Positions 1-8,653 of a stretch of 34,809 bases of DNA are shown here, piece by piece (position 1 is the first letter of the stretch; each line of letters opens with the position of its first letter). The notes under the pieces are model-generated. The model searched no databases. It was not told the origin of the DNA and saw only the letters and a program-made list of their open reading frames with translations. The position numbers and the translations under genes were made by a program. The stretch comes from Seminavis robusta (Eukaryota > Bacillariophyta > Bacillariophyceae > Naviculales > Naviculaceae), in the NCBI GenBank assembly GCA_903772945.1, contig CAICTM010000956.1, positions 1 to 34,809 on the forward strand, written 5' to 3'.

Positions 1-162
1 TAACTTTCATTCTCTCAAACTCAAAACACTCGAAAGATCTTTACACTAGCTTTTAGCGTAGTGCACTGCTTCTAGCTAGTTTGTGTCTAAGACCAAACTT
101 GCTTTACCAAGCGGCAAAGCGTGAGAGTTGAGTGAACTGAAGGAAACGAGTAGTATCTAACA

Positions 163-2574
163 ATGGCAAAAACGGATAAATCTTTTGAATCGGCTGAAGC
201 GGCTAGCAAGCCCTCTGTCGAGACTGTGGACGATGATGTCTTCGACTTGGGTGGAATTGAGATGAATCCAGCGAAGCGAGTGGCGAAGAAAGAGTTGCCT
301 AGTAGCGAACCTGGACGTTTCCAGCGATCAGAGGGAGGGCGAGTAAGTTCTAATGATGATGCGTCGACGCGCTCCGCGCCGGTTGGCATTACTGGTGTTG
401 GAGAAGAAGGAGGTAAGCCTGGCAACTTGGCGACTGTGTTTGTGCCCGAAAAAGGATTCTACGACCACCACTGCTGCGGTATCATTGGTAGTTCCAAGAG
501 GGACAGGTTTTGTTTGGTAGACCCCAGGAAATGTTCCATCAAGTCTCACGACACCAAGTTTGAGGTGGAAATGGGACACGCATATGTTGGTATTCGTGAC
601 CACCCCACCAAGCCGGTTGGATTCATGACTCCTTGTGTAGACTTGGCCCAGGTCGACCCCGGCATCAAAGCTGAGATTGAATCATGGGTCGACAAGTTCC
701 TTCAGGTGGACGCTCTTATCTTGGCGATGGAAGAGCGCAATTGGACCTTCTACAAGTCGGTATCAGACGAAGCCGCAGCCGTCAAATGGTCGTCCGAAGT
801 GTCCCCTCCCAAGTTGAAGACGGTTGATGAGATAATCAAATCAGCCACTGACGTCTCCACTCCGTTGAAGATGGACTTCAAGCTTCGCAAGGAGGAAAAC
901 AAAGTCAAAACGGCGAGTGTCAAACTCGACGCTTTGTTTGAGCAAGAAACCAAGAACGAGCTACCATCGTCGGACGACATCCAGAACATGGTCACGGTTG
1001 GAGATTTCGCCCAGCTTGCTCACAACCTGGTCAAGACTATTGGGAGTCAGCAGAAACAGATCACCAGCCTAGGTGCCGCTCTAGAGGAATCGCACGCTCG
1101 AGATTTAGACCACATCAACATCCTCGAGTCTCTTGGATCGAGCATCCAGCTTTTGAGCTCGAAGGTGGGAGACCGTCCTTTAGACGAAGGACTATCCCCC
1201 AATCTCTGGTCGTTTGCATCTTCCATCGAGGACTGCGTTCTGTCCGCTGACAAGCGAACGGAAGGACTCATTGGCAGAGTGGAAAGAGGTCACGTCCAAA
1301 TGAAGGATCTGGCAAAACACTACAGGACAACCATTGTAAATCTTCAGAATCGGATGGGAGATCTGGAAGAAGCTGTGGACGGATTCAACCTTGTCGGACC
1401 AGGCACTCCAACATCTGGCATAACGTTCGAAGGTTTCGGTACACCTGGACTCGACAGGGGCCACCCAAAACGTAACATCCATATCGAAGCTGATGTTGAT
1501 GACCTAAAGAACCTGGTGTCTTTGCTCAACTCGAGAGTTGGAGGCTTGATGCGGCATGATCCAATTCGTCACCTGGAAGACAAGATGGCACAGCTTTCTA
1601 GCAACTGTGACGACTTTCGTAAGCGTGTTGCTGGTGTCAACACCTTTCAGTTTGGGGAAACCACGTTCGGTTCCTGGCATGATGTCGCCACTGAACTTGA
1701 GGATGTGCTTGATGATATTTCGGTTGGCTGGTTCCCAGACTTCTTCTCGCTACTGTGCATGTCAACGGATCAGTTCTACGACGGAAAACAGTATGCCGAC
1801 AAGTCCAGATCCTCCCAGAATATCAAAGCAACTCGCCTTGAGGTCGATCTCATGGCCACCATGAGTCACGTTGTTCCCTTGATGCTCTTCGGAAAGACCG
1901 CCACTTGCAAGACTATTGTAAACCCCGAACATGGCTTCGGCCACAATCTCAAGACGTTTGACGCCTTCAGCAGAAGCACATCCAGCTCCGCTAAGGATGA
2001 CATCTTGAAGAGAGCGCGTATCACCATTTCGACTATACGTGGTTCTATCTTTGGTTCGGGCCCAGGTGTTGAGCTGAGCAGACAGCTCATATCGGAATCT
2101 ATCAATCAGCTTCACGACTGGTTGAACTTTGTCACTGAATGGAGAGGCGAACTGGTCACGCAATGCAACTATGAGCCGAGCAGAGCCTGGATCTTCCTTG
2201 GGTATCATGCTAGGTGCTTGTTTGACTACTTGGCTGCTCCTAGACTGGAGATTGCGGAAGTCAACCCCCAAACTCGAGAAGGAAAAGCTAGGATCATCTG
2301 GGGCATTAAACAGGTCACAATTCGCATGGCTGACATCCGCGGGTCCAAGTACAAGTCTCACCATGTCACTACTACGGCCATGTCCAACTTCATTATGAAG
2401 AATCGAGTGGATGCATCTCGAGTGGACAAGCTTGATTCCAAGGTCATGGACGCGGTCAAGACTGTGGACAAGTACGACTCCAAGATCTCGGTCTTGGAAA
2501 CCGAACTCAAGACCTTGAAGCAGGGCAATGGAAACCGCCTCAAGGTCTTGGAGAGAAAGGCCGGCATCCCTTAG
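163..2574 (+). CDS. Gag-like ORF1 of the retrotransposon
   Basis: 803-residue ORF beginning at an ATG in good context (aacaATGgca) about 160 bases into the window. No family is recognised with certainty. Its position before the RT suggests a structural, Gag-like nucleic-acid-binding protein. The first 90 residues are charged and low in complexity. Residues 99-129 hold a cysteine/histidine group (H102, H103, C104, C105, C117, C124, H129) that could bind zinc. The middle is rich in predicted helix. Residues 750-803 are a Lys/Asp/Glu/Leu helix with heptad spacing, likely a coiled coil for oligomerisation. It ends in TAG, and the next ORF continues in the same frame with a stable hairpin between them, so readthrough to a longer product is possible. 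It could also be an unrelated gene next to the element, but spacing and frame argue against that. Confidence 0.75.
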   Translation: MAKTDKSFESAEAASKPSVETVDDDVFDLGGIEMNPAKRVAKKELPSSEPGRFQRSEGGRVSSNDDASTRSAPVGITGVGEEGGKPGNLATVFVPEKGFYDHHCCGIIGSSKRDRFCLVDPRKCSIKSHDTKFEVEMGHAYVGIRDHPTKPVGFMTPCVDLAQVDPGIKAEIESWVDKFLQVDALILAMEERNWTFYKSVSDEAAAVKWSSEVSPPKLKTVDEIIKSATDVSTPLKMDFKLRKEENKVKTASVKLDALFEQETKNELPSSDDIQNMVTVGDFAQLAHNLVKTIGSQQKQITSLGAALEESHARDLDHINILESLGSSIQLLSSKVGDRPLDEGLSPNLWSFASSIEDCVLSADKRTEGLIGRVERGHVQMKDLAKHYRTTIVNLQNRMGDLEEAVDGFNLVGPGTPTSGITFEGFGTPGLDRGHPKRNIHIEADVDDLKNLVSLLNSRVGGLMRHDPIRHLEDKMAQLSSNCDDFRKRVAGVNTFQFGETTFGSWHDVATELEDVLDDISVGWFPDFFSLLCMSTDQFYDGKQYADKSRSSQNIKATRLEVDLMATMSHVVPLMLFGKTATCKTIVNPEHGFGHNLKTFDAFSRSTSSSAKDDILKRARITISTIRGSIFGSGPGVELSRQLISESINQLHDWLNFVTEWRGELVTQCNYEPSRAWIFLGYHARCLFDYLAAPRLEIAEVNPQTREGKARIIWGIKQVTIRMADIRGSKYKSHHVTTTAMSNFIMKNRVDASRVDKLDSKVMDAVKTVDKYDSKISVLETELKTLKQGNGNRLKVLERKAGIP

Positions 2575-2583
2575 GATGCTGGC

Positions 2584-2615
2584 AAGGGGACAGTGCGGGC
2601 TCAGCCTGTCCCCTT
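2584..2615 (+). promoter_or_regulatory. Hairpin just after the gag-like TAG stop, possible recoding signal
   Basis: A perfect 10-base-pair stem (AAGGGGACAG at 2584-2593 with CTGTCCCCTT at 2606-2615) encloses a 12-base loop. It starts 9 bases after the TAG stop (2572-2574), which is followed by G. The downstream ORF is in the same frame. The spacing resembles stop-codon readthrough signals of gammaretroviruses, but function here is inferred. Confidence 0.4.
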
Positions 2616-2622
2616 AGTCAAA

Positions 2623-3705
2623 ATGGATGTGACAAGCTACGTGTCACGTCCAGAACCTGAGCCCCCTCCTCCTCCTCTCCCGGAGGAAACGCCCCAGGCG
2701 GCTGCACCACTTCGAGCTGCTGATCAAAGGGCAGGTGCTAGGCACTCGTTGCACGGCGTGACACGAGGCATTCGACGGCCACGCACCAATCGTCACTCTT
2801 GCTGGTTAGTGATGGACGGATCCAACCCTGATTGGTTATTGGCAGCAGACGGCCTCGAAGCCTTTGACATCACACGGGTTTTCTGTCGAGGGACTGTCAA
2901 CGACTGCATTTGGAAGGACATCTGTCCTTACCCAATCATTTTCGTTGGAGTCCTGCAAGAGATGGAAGACTACTTTCAACACCCTCCTTCCACCCTGTTC
3001 ACCAACTTTTGGGCTACCAGCCCCCTGCTCAAACAGTGGTTGTCTTGGGGTGTCTCTCACTGTTGGATGTCTGCTCGACCCCGATCTGTTCCGCCAAAAC
3101 ATCCTCTGCAGCAGTTCTCTGTTCCCCACGCCACTTTGGGAGGTGTCACCGCCACGGATTGCCATTTATTTTATGTCGGCACTGCCTCTCCAGTGTGGTC
3201 TCCGAAGGGTACACCTCGAGACGTCAGCACGGTCCTTTCTTACGGTACTGACTGCTCGGACAGACTCCCTATGCCGGAAGCTTTAACTGGCCCCTTGACA
3301 GCGGTCGAACTCACGACTGCTATGGGACCGGTCTATCATGGTCAAGGGCTACTACCGTCTCGACCCACACAGTCCACGATGGTAGCCACTCCTGCCAAGT
3401 TCGCTCGCAAGGGTTTCTGGGGAGTTCGATCTCTCACCAATCTTGAGCTTACTCAAGCTTTGACATCGGTGAAACTCAGGACCACCCCTTTGGTCGGTCC
3501 AGATCTCTTCCCAAGGGTTTCACACCTTTGGCAGCTCTACGAGCTGTATTTAACGTGGCCGATGATCTTATCGATCAACCGTCCACGGATTTATCACGGG
3601 GGGGTTCTTTTTCCGAATCGAAGCCACGTGTCTCGTTTGACATCCCTGCCGCTACAGTCTCTACCAAGCCTCTCTTCTCCAAGGAGAAGCACCCTTCGGG
3701 CTTGA
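2623..3705 (+). CDS. Middle ORF of the retrotransposon (N-terminal part of Pol?)
   Basis: About 360 residues from the first ATG at 2623. The frame is open straight back to the gag-like TAG at 2574, and a GTG at 2593 is a weaker alternative start. It opens with a proline-rich tract (PPPPPLPEE). It continues with aromatic and cysteine-rich sequence that looks coding and matches no family I can name; no protease DTG motif is present. Near its end the residues GVRSLTNLELTQA lead smoothly into the next ORF if the reading shifts by -1 near 3459. The last 80 or so codons, where it overlaps the RT frame, are probably not used. This ORF and the RT ORF may therefore be one Pol protein interrupted by a frameshift, either programmed or a mutation in this copy. 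Confidence 0.6.
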   Translation: MDVTSYVSRPEPEPPPPPLPEETPQAAAPLRAADQRAGARHSLHGVTRGIRRPRTNRHSCWLVMDGSNPDWLLAADGLEAFDITRVFCRGTVNDCIWKDICPYPIIFVGVLQEMEDYFQHPPSTLFTNFWATSPLLKQWLSWGVSHCWMSARPRSVPPKHPLQQFSVPHATLGGVTATDCHLFYVGTASPVWSPKGTPRDVSTVLSYGTDCSDRLPMPEALTGPLTAVELTTAMGPVYHGQGLLPSRPTQSTMVATPAKFARKGFWGVRSLTNLELTQALTSVKLRTTPLVGPDLFPRVSHLWQLYELYLTWPMILSINRPRIYHGGVLFPNRSHVSRLTSLPLQSLPSLSSPRRSTLRA

Positions 3706-6700
3706 AGCTCATGGCAGAGACCACTCGGAAGGACCTGTGCAACAACCAAGAGAAACTCTTGGAGGAGGTCGGTCAACCACCAGACTTTGACCCAGCTGAA
3801 GATGAAGCCACCGTCCTCACGGACGATGAACTGTCAGTATTCACTATCTTGTCCTATGGAGATTCCTACGACTCTGATGAGGAGTTGGATCCTATCTACT
3901 TGCCCAGCTTGAATCAAGATTCTCAAGCCGACTTATCAGCCGAATCTCTGAGAGAAGCACGAGAGGAGAAAGCAGTCAAAAATGACTCAGCAGCCGTCCC
4001 TGAGCATTTGTGGACCCAGCACTGCATTGACGATGGTCCTCCTCGGTGGCAGCAGTTTTCGGACAGGGTCCAAGCCATAGAAGTCATTCTTAACTTCCTG
4101 CGCCCAAGAGCCCTTCGATGGTGGAAGCGCAGTTTGGTCAAGGACTTCAACTCATGGTTTTCCACTCATCATTCCTTGGAGCCCACGTTGGACGATTCAG
4201 TAACGCGGACAGGCACTCTGGCCTACCAACGTGACTCTACTGATTCGACGCGAGATGATCTTGTGCGACTTGATACGCAAGAGGGCTTCAAACATGTTGA
4301 GACTCGGGTTGGGGCCATCTACGAATGGGCTCAAGGAGGAAAGAGCGCCTACAAGCTGTGGTACCGAAAGCGGTTCGGAAAGTCTTCCAAGCTGTCTGAG
4401 AAGCGGCTGGACTTGATGGCCGGAAGAGACGCTTTACAAAGAGGAGCCGGCGCCACTTGGTGGGAATGGAACTGCGGTTCACGACCCTTCTTCTGGAGAT
4501 GGCAAGAGGAAGCCAGAGTATTGATGCGGGATGGAATGCTTGTCCATCTTATCAAGGACGCCCCAAATTATTGGGAATACCAGAAGAAGGACAAAGACGA
4601 AGACGCCAACCGACTGGTAGAATCAAAATTGCAGAAGGTCCTTGAAAGAGGATACATCTCTTCCAATGAGGAGATCGTCTCTCTCATGTCCTACTTTCAC
4701 GTCCCCAAAGGCTTGGATGACATCCGCATGGTGTACGATGGCACAAAGTGTGGTCTGAACGCATCCGTGTGGATCCCTTCCTTCTTTCTTCCTACCATTG
4801 AGACGCACCTGCGCGCTGTGGAGGAAGGTACATTCATGTGCGATGTGGACATTGGTGAGATGTTCCTGAATTTCATGATGCACCCCTCACTGAGGAAGTA
4901 TTGTGGAGTCGACCTCACGCCCTACAAGATAGACATGACACCAGTGGAAGGCAACAAGGCCCACGCTACTGGCAAGGTGTTGCTGGCTTGGAACCGAATC
5001 GCCATGGGTCTGACTTGGTCCCCATATCAAGCCTGCTTGTGCATGCACTATGCGGATGAATTGATTCGAGGAGATTCGGAGGATCCTCACAACGTTTTCC
5101 ATTGGGATAGGGTCCACCTGAATTTGCCTGGGATGGACGACTACCTGCCCCATGTGCCATGGGTGTCGAAAGTCCGTCCCAAAGAAGATGAACCGGGGTC
5201 TGAAAGGTTAGCAGCAGATTTGTTCACGTTCGTGGACGACCTGCGACCCACCGGAGCTACCGCCAAGGAAGCTTGGAAGGCAGGGAGAGTGGCTGCCAGC
5301 ACCCTCAACCATCTGGGGATCCAGGATGCTGCACGGAAGAGACGTGACGCCCGCCAAAATCCAGGCGCCTGGGCTGGTTCGGTCCTCCGGACTCAACGAG
5401 GTGTTCACAAAATGGTCAGCGACGAGAAGTGGTGCAAGACCAAGTCGCAGTTGACGGATCTGCGGAACATGCTCAAAGCATCACCCAAGTCCATCGACAT
5501 GAAGGAACTTATGAGAATTCGGGGGTTCCTAAATTACGTGTCGCAGACGTACACCACCTTGGTGCCGTATCTGACTGGTCTCCATCTCTCCATAGACGGC
5601 TGGAGACCAAATCGTGACGCAAGAGGCTGGCGCAGAATGGACTCGAAGCTCATGCCTCACGAGGGGGAATATCCAGACGCTCCGAAGACGGTAGAAGCAG
5701 CGCCAAGGCTTCACAACGATGTCGTCGCTCTCACTGCTCTTTGCAGCGACGATACTCCTCCTCTTAGGCAGGCAAGGCCTTCCAAGACCGATACGGTCTT
5801 TTATGGATTCGGGGATGCTTCTGGTGCAGGATTTGGCGCCACTCTAAACAAGAAAGGGTCAACGGACATTGACTTTGAGTTCGGTCAGTGGTTCAAATCA
5901 GCCACGGAAGAGGAATCATCCAACTGGAGGGAACTGAGCAACCTTGTTGTCTTCTTGGAAGGCAGAGCCAAGGAAGGAGTGCTTGACTTTTCGGAGATCT
6001 TTTTGTTCACGGACAACTCCACCGCCGAGGCTGCCTTCTGGAAAGGAACGTCCAAGAGCAAGAAGCTGATGAAGTTGGTACTCAGGCTTCGCCTACTTGA
6101 GTTACGCCATGGAATATTCCTTCGAATCATACACGTGAGCGGGACCCGCATGATTGCTCAAGGTACCGACGGCTTGTCAAGAGGAGACTATCACACGGGA
6201 GTTATGAGAGGGAAGCCTATGCTTTCTTATGTTCCTCTACACCTCACGTGCGTGGACAGGTCCCCACCGCTCAAGCTGTGGATGGATGACATCTTCCAAG
6301 ATGCAAAACCAAGGTTTCTGACTCCAGATGATTGGTTCAGGCCAATGAAACATGATGGTTTGAATGTCTGGTTACCTGCTCCTGCTGCCGCAGAAGTAGT
6401 TGCCGAAAGGCTCAGAATGACCAGGCACATTCGACCAAACTCCTTGCACGTGGTCATCGTGCCAAGGTTGATGACAGGGTGGTGGAGAAAGCAGATGGGC
6501 AAAGCAAGCGACAAATACTTCAAACTTACAAGCCCGCAATGGTGGTCATTGGAGGACCAGTTTGAACCCCTCCTAATGTTTGTCTGCTTGCCATATAGAA
6601 CTGATGCCCCCCATTTCCAGCTCCGTGAAGGTGTGGTTGAAGGATTGCAAGGGTGCTTGCATGAACCCGAAGTGCTCGAAGACGATTACTCAGTTCGCAG

Positions 6701-6755
6701 GACTGTTCTGCGCGAACTATTCGGCAAAGCGTGGGCCATTTCCACCGTGTTATAA
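3528..6755 (+). CDS. Reverse transcriptase-RNase H polyprotein (DIRS type)
   Basis: Copies element RNA into DNA. Numbering is from the TTG at 3528; the frame is open from 3447, and the first ATG is at 3711, five bases after the middle ORF's TGA (3703-3705). Residues 1-160 are acidic and disordered. The RT spans about 365-690: motif A is DVDIGEMF (D439, D441) and the catalytic box is FVDD (568-571). RNase H follows at about 757-890 with D763 in GDASGAGFG, E802, D829 in FTDNST, H869 and D881. After it, residues 945-1025 form a Trp-rich block (VPRLMTGWWRK, FEPLLMFVCLPY) that I cannot name. The last 50 codons overlap the recombinase ORF in another frame. No protease or DDE integrase is present. 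All catalytic residues are kept, so the enzyme could be active if the upstream frame junction is crossed. Confidence 0.92.
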   Translation: MAALRAVFNVADDLIDQPSTDLSRGGSFSESKPRVSFDIPAATVSTKPLFSKEKHPSGLKLMAETTRKDLCNNQEKLLEEVGQPPDFDPAEDEATVLTDDELSVFTILSYGDSYDSDEELDPIYLPSLNQDSQADLSAESLREAREEKAVKNDSAAVPEHLWTQHCIDDGPPRWQQFSDRVQAIEVILNFLRPRALRWWKRSLVKDFNSWFSTHHSLEPTLDDSVTRTGTLAYQRDSTDSTRDDLVRLDTQEGFKHVETRVGAIYEWAQGGKSAYKLWYRKRFGKSSKLSEKRLDLMAGRDALQRGAGATWWEWNCGSRPFFWRWQEEARVLMRDGMLVHLIKDAPNYWEYQKKDKDEDANRLVESKLQKVLERGYISSNEEIVSLMSYFHVPKGLDDIRMVYDGTKCGLNASVWIPSFFLPTIETHLRAVEEGTFMCDVDIGEMFLNFMMHPSLRKYCGVDLTPYKIDMTPVEGNKAHATGKVLLAWNRIAMGLTWSPYQACLCMHYADELIRGDSEDPHNVFHWDRVHLNLPGMDDYLPHVPWVSKVRPKEDEPGSERLAADLFTFVDDLRPTGATAKEAWKAGRVAASTLNHLGIQDAARKRRDARQNPGAWAGSVLRTQRGVHKMVSDEKWCKTKSQLTDLRNMLKASPKSIDMKELMRIRGFLNYVSQTYTTLVPYLTGLHLSIDGWRPNRDARGWRRMDSKLMPHEGEYPDAPKTVEAAPRLHNDVVALTALCSDDTPPLRQARPSKTDTVFYGFGDASGAGFGATLNKKGSTDIDFEFGQWFKSATEEESSNWRELSNLVVFLEGRAKEGVLDFSEIFLFTDNSTAEAAFWKGTSKSKKLMKLVLRLRLLELRHGIFLRIIHVSGTRMIAQGTDGLSRGDYHTGVMRGKPMLSYVPLHLTCVDRSPPLKLWMDDIFQDAKPRFLTPDDWFRPMKHDGLNVWLPAPAAAEVVAERLRMTRHIRPNSLHVVIVPRLMTGWWRKQMGKASDKYFKLTSPQWWSLEDQFEPLLMFVCLPYRTDAPHFQLREGVVEGLQGCLHEPEVLEDDYSVRRTVLRELFGKAWAISTVL

Positions 6756-8148
6756 TGCTTGGTGCGGCCCCTGCTACCGTGACACAGGGGACGTCAAGTT
6801 TCCTATTCGATACGTCGTGGACGACGACGGCAAAGAATTGGTCAAGGAGAAAGATGGGGACCGCTTCCTTGTTGGCAGACACGGAGACAACCTCATGACG
6901 CCCACTCAGTGTGAGCTCTGCCACTTCAGAAACATCATGAGAAGGGATCCGGAGTTGTCTGACGAAGACCTCCTTCTCCTGAATTATATTCGACGAGCCA
7001 ACTTGGACGCTTTGTGGTCTCGTGAATCTTCCACAGTTGCCGGCAATCTGGGACTCATCAAGCGTATCGTGGCCACCGAAAAGAAGTTCGCGTTCACGTG
7101 CATCCTCCCTCCCATTGGTCCGTTCCCGCTGAAAGATGACTTTGGGATGGCATCGGCTGTGGCTCTGCTTGACAAGTCGCTGGACCCAGGAAAGTACGAG
7201 AAATGTGTGCAATGGTCCACGATACGCCGTATCCGTTCGGCCATCACGAACGCACATGGAGCGTCCGTGAATGTCTTGAACGACACGGTTGGAGTGAACA
7301 AGAAGGACTTCACCCGAATCTCGTCTGCTCCTGTACACGGCGTCTTCTTTGGCCGTTTCACGGCAGGGCTACATCGTAGGATTGGTGAAATCGTCAGACG
7401 AGACGAACCAGTCACGATTCATGTGATGTTGGAAGTCCAGAAGATTTGCGAGGAAGAATGGGATGCCGAGGAAGCCAAGCCCATCATGCAACGGGATCAA
7501 CAACTTATGTTTGACATATCAGTATGTGCCTTCTGGTTCCTGCTGGGTTTCTGCATCGGTATGCGAGGAGAGGAGCATCTCATCATTGAGCTATGGGGCA
7601 CTTGGAAGAGTCTCTCGGCCCTCAGGAATGTGGGATACGACGTCTACCACATGCCTCCGCACATGGATGCCGTGTTTGGGGGCCGCACGAAGGGAAATGC
7701 AATCACCGGCGAGAAGATTCGCATTCCCATCTCAAGAGAAACCCACAACGGTTTGATGCCTGGCATGTGGGCCGAGCGAATGATGACACCCATTCTCACC
7801 TACCAGCGTCGTCACACGGGATTTCTGTTCCAACAAGGAGACACCGATCCCAAGTTGTCGGACTACGAGGAGATGTTTCACAAGGCTCTCGAGAAGGTGC
7901 AGAACCGTCGTCCGGATCTGATTCCCATTGACATGGACGTACGGGAAGCCTACGGCATCTCTAGGTCCCTCAGAAGAGGAGTCACAGCTCATGCAACCAA
8001 CATGAATGTGGATGAGCGTCTCATTCGGGCTGTCAACAGGTGGCGATCTGATTACAAAACGGATGCAGGACCAACAGAAATCAAAGAAGTCTACACCCGG
8101 TTGGACCAGATCAGGCCCACTGTTCTTCGCTATTCTGCTGCCTTATAA
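6604..8148 (+). CDS. Tyrosine recombinase with N-terminal cysteine cluster
   Basis: Expected to integrate a circular DNA copy of the element. The first ATG (6604) gives 514 residues; the frame opens a little earlier with TTG 6580. It overlaps the RT ORF by about 150 bases in a different frame, as is usual in DIRS-type elements. Residues 15-57 carry seven cysteines (C15, C19, C24, C36, C49, C54, C57, ending PPCYNAWCGPCY), with a CELC pair at 103-106; together these look like a zinc-binding module. The catalytic domain is C-terminal: first Arg R321 in GMRGEEH, the box-II segment SRSLRRG (R454, R457), H463, W480 and a likely nucleophile Y497 in EVYTRLDQ. The first position of the usual HxxR motif is Arg instead of His. 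The protein ends in TVLRYSAAL. Assignment rests on motif order and on its position behind RT/RNase H. Confidence 0.85.
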   Translation: MPPISSSVKVWLKDCKGACMNPKCSKTITQFAGLFCANYSAKRGPFPPCYNAWCGPCYRDTGDVKFPIRYVVDDDGKELVKEKDGDRFLVGRHGDNLMTPTQCELCHFRNIMRRDPELSDEDLLLLNYIRRANLDALWSRESSTVAGNLGLIKRIVATEKKFAFTCILPPIGPFPLKDDFGMASAVALLDKSLDPGKYEKCVQWSTIRRIRSAITNAHGASVNVLNDTVGVNKKDFTRISSAPVHGVFFGRFTAGLHRRIGEIVRRDEPVTIHVMLEVQKICEEEWDAEEAKPIMQRDQQLMFDISVCAFWFLLGFCIGMRGEEHLIIELWGTWKSLSALRNVGYDVYHMPPHMDAVFGGRTKGNAITGEKIRIPISRETHNGLMPGMWAERMMTPILTYQRRHTGFLFQQGDTDPKLSDYEEMFHKALEKVQNRRPDLIPIDMDVREAYGISRSLRRGVTAHATNMNVDERLIRAVNRWRSDYKTDAGPTEIKEVYTRLDQIRPTVLRYSAAL

Positions 8149-8162
8149 GCGCAGAAGTGTGA

Positions 8163-8257
8163 GGCGTTGGCTTTTTGCTCGATTGATCGCCTGGCGCGCA
8201 CCTCCGCGTAACGCGTCAGGTCATCGCGCATCGCCAACGCCCAGCGATGGAGGTGCG
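8163..8257 (+). other. Interleaved inverted repeats forming a pseudoknot-like topology
   Basis: Two perfect 9-base pairings interleave. GGCGTTGGC at 8163-8171 pairs with GCCAACGCC at 8233-8241, and CGCACCTCC at 8197-8205 pairs with GGAGGTGCG at 8249-8257. The order a-b-a'-b' is that of an H-type pseudoknot. It lies 14 bases after the recombinase stop and before the KOW-like ORF. It could act in RNA (3' UTR structure, reinitiation) or as a DNA repeat site of the element. Confidence 0.5.
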
Positions 8258-8298
8258 AGTCAATACAAGGAGAGGCACACACTTGGACATCAACAGTC

Positions 8299-8592
8299 AT
8301 GAACAGACAGCAACGAAATCAACGCGGCCTGCAGATCAGAGGCTTGATCCAAGCTCTGGAAGACGAGCTGCGGGCATTGAACCTAGACGGTCCCACCATA
8401 CGTGCTGGCACTCGAGTCGTCATCACGAGAGCTGACAAGTATAAGGGTAGACGTGGTACTATTATGGATAGGCGTACAGCTACTTCGGATTTCTGGAATA
8501 TCCGCCTTGATGCAAGAGGAACCTCCACTCAACAAGTGATTTACAAGAAGGCATCCGGCTTCAGAGCAATCAACGACGAGCAACAGCAATAG
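8299..8592 (+). CDS. Small KOW-like ORF downstream of the recombinase
   Basis: A 97-residue ORF starting at ATG 8299. Residues 1-30 are a basic, Gln-rich helix (QIRGLIQALEDELRAL). Residues 35-70 read AGTRVVITRADKYKGRRGTI and then a beta-like stretch. That resembles a KOW motif, the SH3-like RNA- or protein-binding fold of ribosomal proteins L24/L26 and the Spt5/NusG family. It ends in a Gln tail. It follows the recombinase by 150 bases on the same strand and is convergent with the antisense gene, with 61 bases between their stops. It may be an accessory gene of the retrotransposon or a captured host fragment. The KOW call is by eye on a short protein. Confidence 0.55.
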   Translation: MNRQQRNQRGLQIRGLIQALEDELRALNLDGPTIRAGTRVVITRADKYKGRRGTIMDRRTATSDFWNIRLDARGTSTQQVIYKKASGFRAINDEQQQ

Positions 8593-8653
8593 ATTGCTGT
8601 GCGATAATGGCACCCCGTTTGTGGTCGGCACACACCTTGTGGTCGCTGGTGAC

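Noticed and set aside
1762..2364. 200-codon minus-strand ORF
   Set aside because: Shadow within the gag-like ORF, with no domain and no separate support.
3485..3491. CCCCTTT as a -1 slippery heptamer
   Set aside because: It has the right pattern but is not in the reading frame of the upstream ORF.
3598..3604. Run of seven G as a -1 slip site
   Set aside because: Base pairing after a -1 slip would mismatch, and coding character has already passed to the RT frame upstream of it.
6526..7338. 270-codon minus-strand ORF opposite RT/recombinase
   Set aside because: It lies fully across the overlap of two genes with strong motifs on the other strand, and its protein shows no domain.
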